Origin: SAR202 cluster bacterium
Lineage (GTDB): Bacteria > Chloroflexota > Dehalococcoidia > Lucifugimonadales > UBA1123
DNA: 8,048 nt
NCBI GenBank assembly: GCA_030743915.1
Contig: JASLRP010000051.1
Span: 1 to 8,048, forward strand
Direction of reading: 5' to 3'
A model generated the notes under the pieces. It was not told the origin of the DNA and did no database searches. It was given only the letters and a program-made list of their open reading frames with translations. A program made the position numbers and the translations under genes. Positions 6,027-8,048 of the stretch are shown here, piece after piece (the first letter of the stretch is position 1; each line of letters opens with the position of its first letter).

Positions 6027-7183
6027 CGAACACTCGACTCCGATTCTGTGATGGACAACTCGACCTCGGCCATCACTTCGGTATCGGTTTCATGCTCTGA
6101 AGCGAATTTCAGATGTCCCAGCGCGACCTCACCCCCGATGCGGCCCAATGCCCATGCAGCGTGAAGACGCACCACCAGGTCATCGTGGACCAGGGCCTTG
6201 CTCAGCGCGGGTACGGCCCTCGCGTCCCCGAGGTTGCCAAGAGCGACGCACACGTTGCGCTGGAGACCCACCCGCTTGGCCCGTTTGATTGGACTATTGC
6301 GGAAGCGCTCTCGAAACTCTTCGTCACCCAATTCCAATAGCGGCAGGAGTTCGGGAGCGTCGAAGTCGTGTCGCTTCTGGAACGCCGGATCGAAACCCGT
6401 GGCCGTCTTCCGGTTCACAGGGCACACATCCTGGCAAATGTCGCAACCGAACGCCCAATCGCCCATGAGAGGCCGAAGCTCCCTGGGTATGACGCCTCGA
6501 AGCTCGATGGTCAGGTAAGAGATGCACCTTCGGTTGTCCAGCACGTAAGGCGCGACGATTGCCCCGGTCGGGCAGTCGTCGATACATCGCACGCAATTGC
6601 CGCAGGTTTTCTTCAGCGGGGCGTCTGGCCGCAACCCGACGTCGGTGATGACCTGCGCAAGGAAGACCCACGAACCGTGGCTGGGCGTCAGAATATTGGT
6701 ATTCTTGCCAAACCATCCAACTCCGGCGCGTTCGGCAGCGGCCCTGTCGTTCATAGGCCCATCATCCACAAACACCCTGGCCGAGGCGGCATGGCCCAGA
6801 ATATCGGGCAGTCCATCGACGAATGTTCGGAGCCGTTTCTTTATTACCTTATGGTAGTCATCTCCTCGGGCATATCGGGCAATTTTGCCAGTCAAACGCG
6901 CGGATGTTTGCTCGTTTCGAGATTTACCGACGCTCGCATCCGACGATGTGTTGTAGCTAACAGCGAGAGAAATTACCGAGCGCGCGCCTTCGAGCAAGAC
7001 CAGCGGCCGGTTCATCCGATGAACACGCTCCAGGTTGTACCACGGAAGGCCGTCCATCAGGCCATCCCGAACACGCTGACTGGCGGCCTGCTCATCGCGC
7101 TCGAACGGCTCGGCGGTCGTGATGCCCACCAGGTCAAATCCCAACCCCAGGGCGCTATCTTTGATTTGCGACTCTACTGACAT
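6023..7183 (-). CDS. queG: epoxyqueuosine reductase
   Basis: QueG reduces epoxyqueuosine to queuosine at the wobble position of tRNAs with GUN anticodons, using cobalamin and two 4Fe-4S clusters. The 386-residue protein has I-A-R-Y-A-R-G-D-D-Y-H (101-111) and V-F-V-D-D-G-P (137-143); D140 matches the catalytic Asp of QueG (E. coli D134). G-W-F-G-K-N-T follows. The ferredoxin-like module has C194, C197, C200, C204, C220, C247, C250 and C254, all eight cysteines needed for two clusters. The C-terminal part (about 306-360, A-L-G-N-L-G-D-A-R-A-V-P-A-L) is HEAT-like, as in longer QueG proteins that grip tRNA. Its stop overlaps the start of the Nmad3-like gene. The ribosome binding site is weak (TGGA, 8 nt before ATG 7183). 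A possible -10 TACAAT lies at 7228-7223 without a clear -35. The upstream genes of queuosine synthesis are not in this window. Confidence 0.96.
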   Translation of the reverse strand: MSVESQIKDSALGLGFDLVGITTAEPFERDEQAASQRVRDGLMDGLPWYNLERVHRMNRPLVLLEGARSVISLAVSYNTSSDASVGKSRNEQTSARLTGKIARYARGDDYHKVIKKRLRTFVDGLPDILGHAASARVFVDDGPMNDRAAAERAGVGWFGKNTNILTPSHGSWVFLAQVITDVGLRPDAPLKKTCGNCVRCIDDCPTGAIVAPYVLDNRRCISYLTIELRGVIPRELRPLMGDWAFGCDICQDVCPVNRKTATGFDPAFQKRHDFDAPELLPLLELGDEEFRERFRNSPIKRAKRVGLQRNVCVALGNLGDARAVPALSKALVHDDLVVRLHAAWALGRIGGEVALGHLKFASEHETDTEVMAEVELSITESESSVR

Positions 7184-7245
7184 TTCTTATTCCAGTTCAT
7201 CAAGGCTGCAAGATTTGGGGTCATTGTATTCGGAAAATAGATGCA

Positions 7246-7258
7246 ATTGTTAGACAAT
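7246..7258. repeat. 13-nt palindrome in the queG/selW intergenic region
   Basis: ATTGT-TAG-ACAAT is a perfect 5-bp inverted repeat with a 3-nt centre. It lies about 63 bp upstream of queG and just upstream of its possible -10 region, a suitable operator position. With AT-rich arms of 5 bp, chance occurrence is quite possible. Confidence 0.3.
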
Positions 7259-7282
7259 ATCATGTGAGAGGATTCAATATAT

Positions 7283-7295
7283 CATCAAAATGATG
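7283..7295. repeat. 13-nt palindrome abutting the selW -35 box
   Basis: CATCA-AAA-TGATG is a perfect 5-bp inverted repeat with a 3-nt centre, ending one base before the TTGACC -35 element of the selW-type promoter. The position would suit an activator or repressor site. It has the same 5-3-5 geometry as the palindrome at 7246-7258 but a different sequence. Confidence 0.35.
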
Positions 7296-7325
7296 TTGAC
7301 CGATCCGATGAATCCCCCCTATGAT
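7296..7325 (+). promoter_or_regulatory. promoter of the SelW-like selenoprotein gene
   Basis: TTGACC (7296-7301) and TATGAT (7320-7325) each match the sigma-70 consensus at 5 of 6 positions, with an 18-nt spacer. Transcription would start near 7332, giving a leader of about 24 nt that contains the AAGAGG ribosome binding site. A promoter and binding site in the right order support the gene being alive despite its internal TGA. Confidence 0.65.
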
Positions 7326-7355
7326 GTGATAATACCATCGTCAAGAGGCGGTTTG

Positions 7356-7619
7356 ATGGCAGATGAAAAGCTACACGTAGAGATCGAATACTGCCAGGAT
7401 TGAGGCCACGCGCTCAGGGCCGCCTGGATGGCGGGCGACGCGTTGTCCAGGGTGGGCGAGAGCATCGCGACATTCACCCTTATCCCTGGTGAGCATGGCA
7501 AGTTCGATGTGCGGATAGATGGCGAGTTGATCGCCTCGCACCAGCATCTTCCCGACACGCACCTGTTCCCAGACCTTCAGGACCTCATGGAGGCTCTCAA
7601 CCAGCGTATAAGCGGATAG
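7356..7619 (+). CDS. selW: SelW/Rdx-family selenoprotein with in-frame UGA (selenocysteine) codon
   Basis: Read through the TGA at 7401-7403, the gene encodes 87 residues, M-A-D-E-K-L-H-V-E-I-E-Y-C-Q-D-U-G-H, with the redox motif C13-x-x-U16 directly after the first beta strand. This matches SelW proteins (human SelW is also 87 residues, with V-Y-C-G-A-U-G-Y). Later similarity includes G-K-F-D-V-R-I-D-G-E-L-I-A-S (SelW G-F-F-E-V-M-V-A-G-K-L-I-H-S) and an amphipathic C-terminal helix. The fold is thioredoxin-like and a thiol redox role is known for the family; the substrate is unknown. ATG 7356 has AAGAGG (7343-7348) at 7 nt and a good promoter upstream. The downstream frame stays open to TAG 7617-7619. 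A SECIS-like hairpin follows the TGA. The alternative is a Cys-to-stop mutation in a CxxC homologue, but TGA falling on exactly the selenocysteine position makes selenocysteine far more likely. It is divergent from queG. Confidence 0.85.
7408..7443 (+). promoter_or_regulatory. candidate bacterial SECIS element within the selW-like coding sequence
   Basis: The upper stem CCGCC/GGCGG (7420-7424 with 7430-7434) closes a UGGAU loop. G7419 can pair with C7436 past a bulged G. A lower stem ACGCG/CGCGT (7408-7412 with 7439-7443) adds 5 bp, with an internal loop between. The apical loop begins 21 nt after the UGA and has G as its second base, fitting known bacterial SECIS traits (hairpin just 3' of the UGA, small loop, G early in the loop). 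This is hand folding; GGCC at 7404-7407 could pair instead with GGCC at 7418-7421. SelB would bind this hairpin to deliver selenocysteinyl-tRNA. Confidence 0.6.
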
Positions 7620-7649
7620 CAAATCGTTCTAAGCGGTAAGCGCTTTGCC

Positions 7650-7679
7650 TTGACCAAAAGAAATCGTATTTGCTATATT
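7650..7679 (+). promoter_or_regulatory. promoter of the guaB3-like gene
   Basis: TTGACC (7650-7655), an 18-nt spacer and TATATT (7674-7679) preceded by TGC form a sigma-70 promoter with an extended -10. The -35 hexamer and spacer length are the same as at the selW promoter. Transcription would start near 7686, giving a leader of about 27 nt. Upstream, AAGCG-GTAAG-CGCTT (7631-7645) can form a 5-bp hairpin after the selW stop but lacks a U-tract. Confidence 0.65.
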
Positions 7680-7712
7680 CACCCAAATTCCATTTCTGGG
7701 GGTAATTTATCT

Positions 7713-8048
7713 ATGGGAGTTCCTCAATTCAAAGAGATACGACGAGCTTACGGATTTGACGAAGTAGCGATTGCCCCCGGCTCGGTGACGATAAACCCCG
7801 AGATGACCAGCACTGACTTTTCCGTCGATGGGATAACGCTGTCTACTCCGATACTGGGATCAGCGATGGACGCCGTCGCGTCTCCCAAATTTGCATCGAC
7901 CATGGACGAGCTGGGTGGAATGGCGGTGATGAATCTGGAAGGAGTGCAAACCCGATACGACGACCCTGACGGGATGCTCGATGAGATTGTCCAGTCGCCT
8001 GAGAAGAGCGTAACCACACTTCTACAGAAAGTATACTCCGCGCCCATC
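7713..8048 (+). CDS. guaB3: GuaB3-type IMP dehydrogenase/GMP reductase family protein (5' part)
   Basis: The first 112 codons are present and the frame runs off the window edge. The sequence reads R-R-A-Y-G-F-D-E-V-A-I-A-P-G (10-23), T-P-I-L-G-S-A-M-D-A-V (45-55), L-G-G-M-A-V-M-N-L-E-G-V-Q-T-R-Y (67-82) and L-L-Q-K-V-Y-S-A-P-I (103-112). These match the GuaB3 group of the IMPDH/GMPR TIM-barrel family, where L-E-G-x-Q-T-R-Y and a Y-x-x-P-I stretch recur, rather than canonical GuaB, which has N-x-x-I-E-x-Q in this region. Canonical IMPDH links IMP to XMP in guanine nucleotide synthesis; the exact reaction of GuaB3 proteins is less settled. The loop with the catalytic cysteine lies beyond the window. 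ATG 7713 has GGGGG at 7698-7702, 10 nt upstream, an imperfect ribosome binding site. Confidence 0.85.
   Translation, partial: MGVPQFKEIRRAYGFDEVAIAPGSVTINPEMTSTDFSVDGITLSTPILGSAMDAVASPKFASTMDELGGMAVMNLEGVQTRYDDPDGMLDEIVQSPEKSVTTLLQKVYSAPI

Noticed and set aside
6368..7180. 270-codon open frame on the + strand opposite queG
   Set aside because: It mirrors a well-supported gene with all eight Fe-S cysteines. The antisense product has no recognisable motif.
7401..7403. The TGA as a simple nonsense mutation making a pseudogene
   Set aside because: It falls exactly at the selenocysteine position of the family, the rest of the frame is intact, and a SECIS-like hairpin follows. A random stop landing there is unlikely, though not impossible.
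7428..7619. A 63-residue ORF starting at ATG 7428
   Set aside because: It is the downstream part of the SelW-like gene. The matching N-terminal strand and CxxU motif, ribosome binding site and promoter all lie upstream of the TGA.
7631..7649. Hairpin AAGCG-GTAAG-CGCTT as the selW terminator
   Set aside because: The stem is only 5 bp, there is no U-tract, and it runs into the -35 of the next promoter.
7748..8047. Open frame on the - strand at the right edge
   Set aside because: It is antisense to the GuaB3-like gene, whose own frame (from ATG 7713) is clearly conserved.

Overview
This window is a bacterial chromosome segment of roughly mid-50s percent GC (estimated by eye). No mobile element, CRISPR array, rRNA or tRNA is visible. 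The protein set (a four-cysteine ribosomal protein S4, a DtxR-type regulator, QueG with a HEAT-like tail, a GuaB3-type IMPDH relative) and the gene order rpsD-rpoA-rplQ-truA-rplM-rpsI suggest a free-living bacterium, possibly an uncultured Chloroflexota (SAR202/Dehalococcoidia-like). That assignment is a guess from general resemblance, not proven by the sequence.

Positions 1-3838 (+ strand) hold the end of the ribosomal protein/RNA polymerase alpha operon: the last 20 codons of an unidentified gene, then rpsD, rpoA, rplQ, truA, rplM and rpsI. Gaps are 1-26 nt and nearly every gene has a recognisable ribosome binding site. truA has no ATG, GTG or TTG that would give a full-length protein. The best start is an ATT at 2220, behind a well-placed GAGG. 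A 9-bp hairpin closes the operon.

Positions 3927-5227 hold two divergent genes. One (- strand, TTG start) encodes a truncated relative of 3-methyladenine DNA glycosylase I that lacks the residues used for base recognition and zinc binding. The other (+ strand) is a DtxR/IdeR-type metal-dependent repressor with an extended -10 promoter, almost no 5' leader, and an insertion in its helix-turn-helix.

Positions 5253-7183 (- strand) hold a two-gene unit: queG (epoxyqueuosine reductase, the last step of queuosine synthesis in tRNA), overlapping by ATGA a gene for a protein resembling the Nmad3 'nucleotide modification associated' family. The overlap points to a joint role, probably around nucleotide or tRNA modification.

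Positions 7184-8048 hold the most interesting locus. Divergent from queG, at 7356-7619, is an 87-residue SelW/Rdx-type thioredoxin-fold protein whose redox motif is C-x-x-(UGA). The in-frame TGA at 7401-7403 sits exactly where selenocysteine occurs in SelW, and a SECIS-like hairpin begins 4 nt after it. An ordinary gene finder would miss the gene or start it downstream of the TGA. It has its own promoter and ribosome binding site. The window ends in the first 112 codons of a GuaB3-type IMPDH-family gene with a promoter of the same architecture. Selenocysteine machinery (selA, selB, selC, selD) would have to lie elsewhere in the genome.
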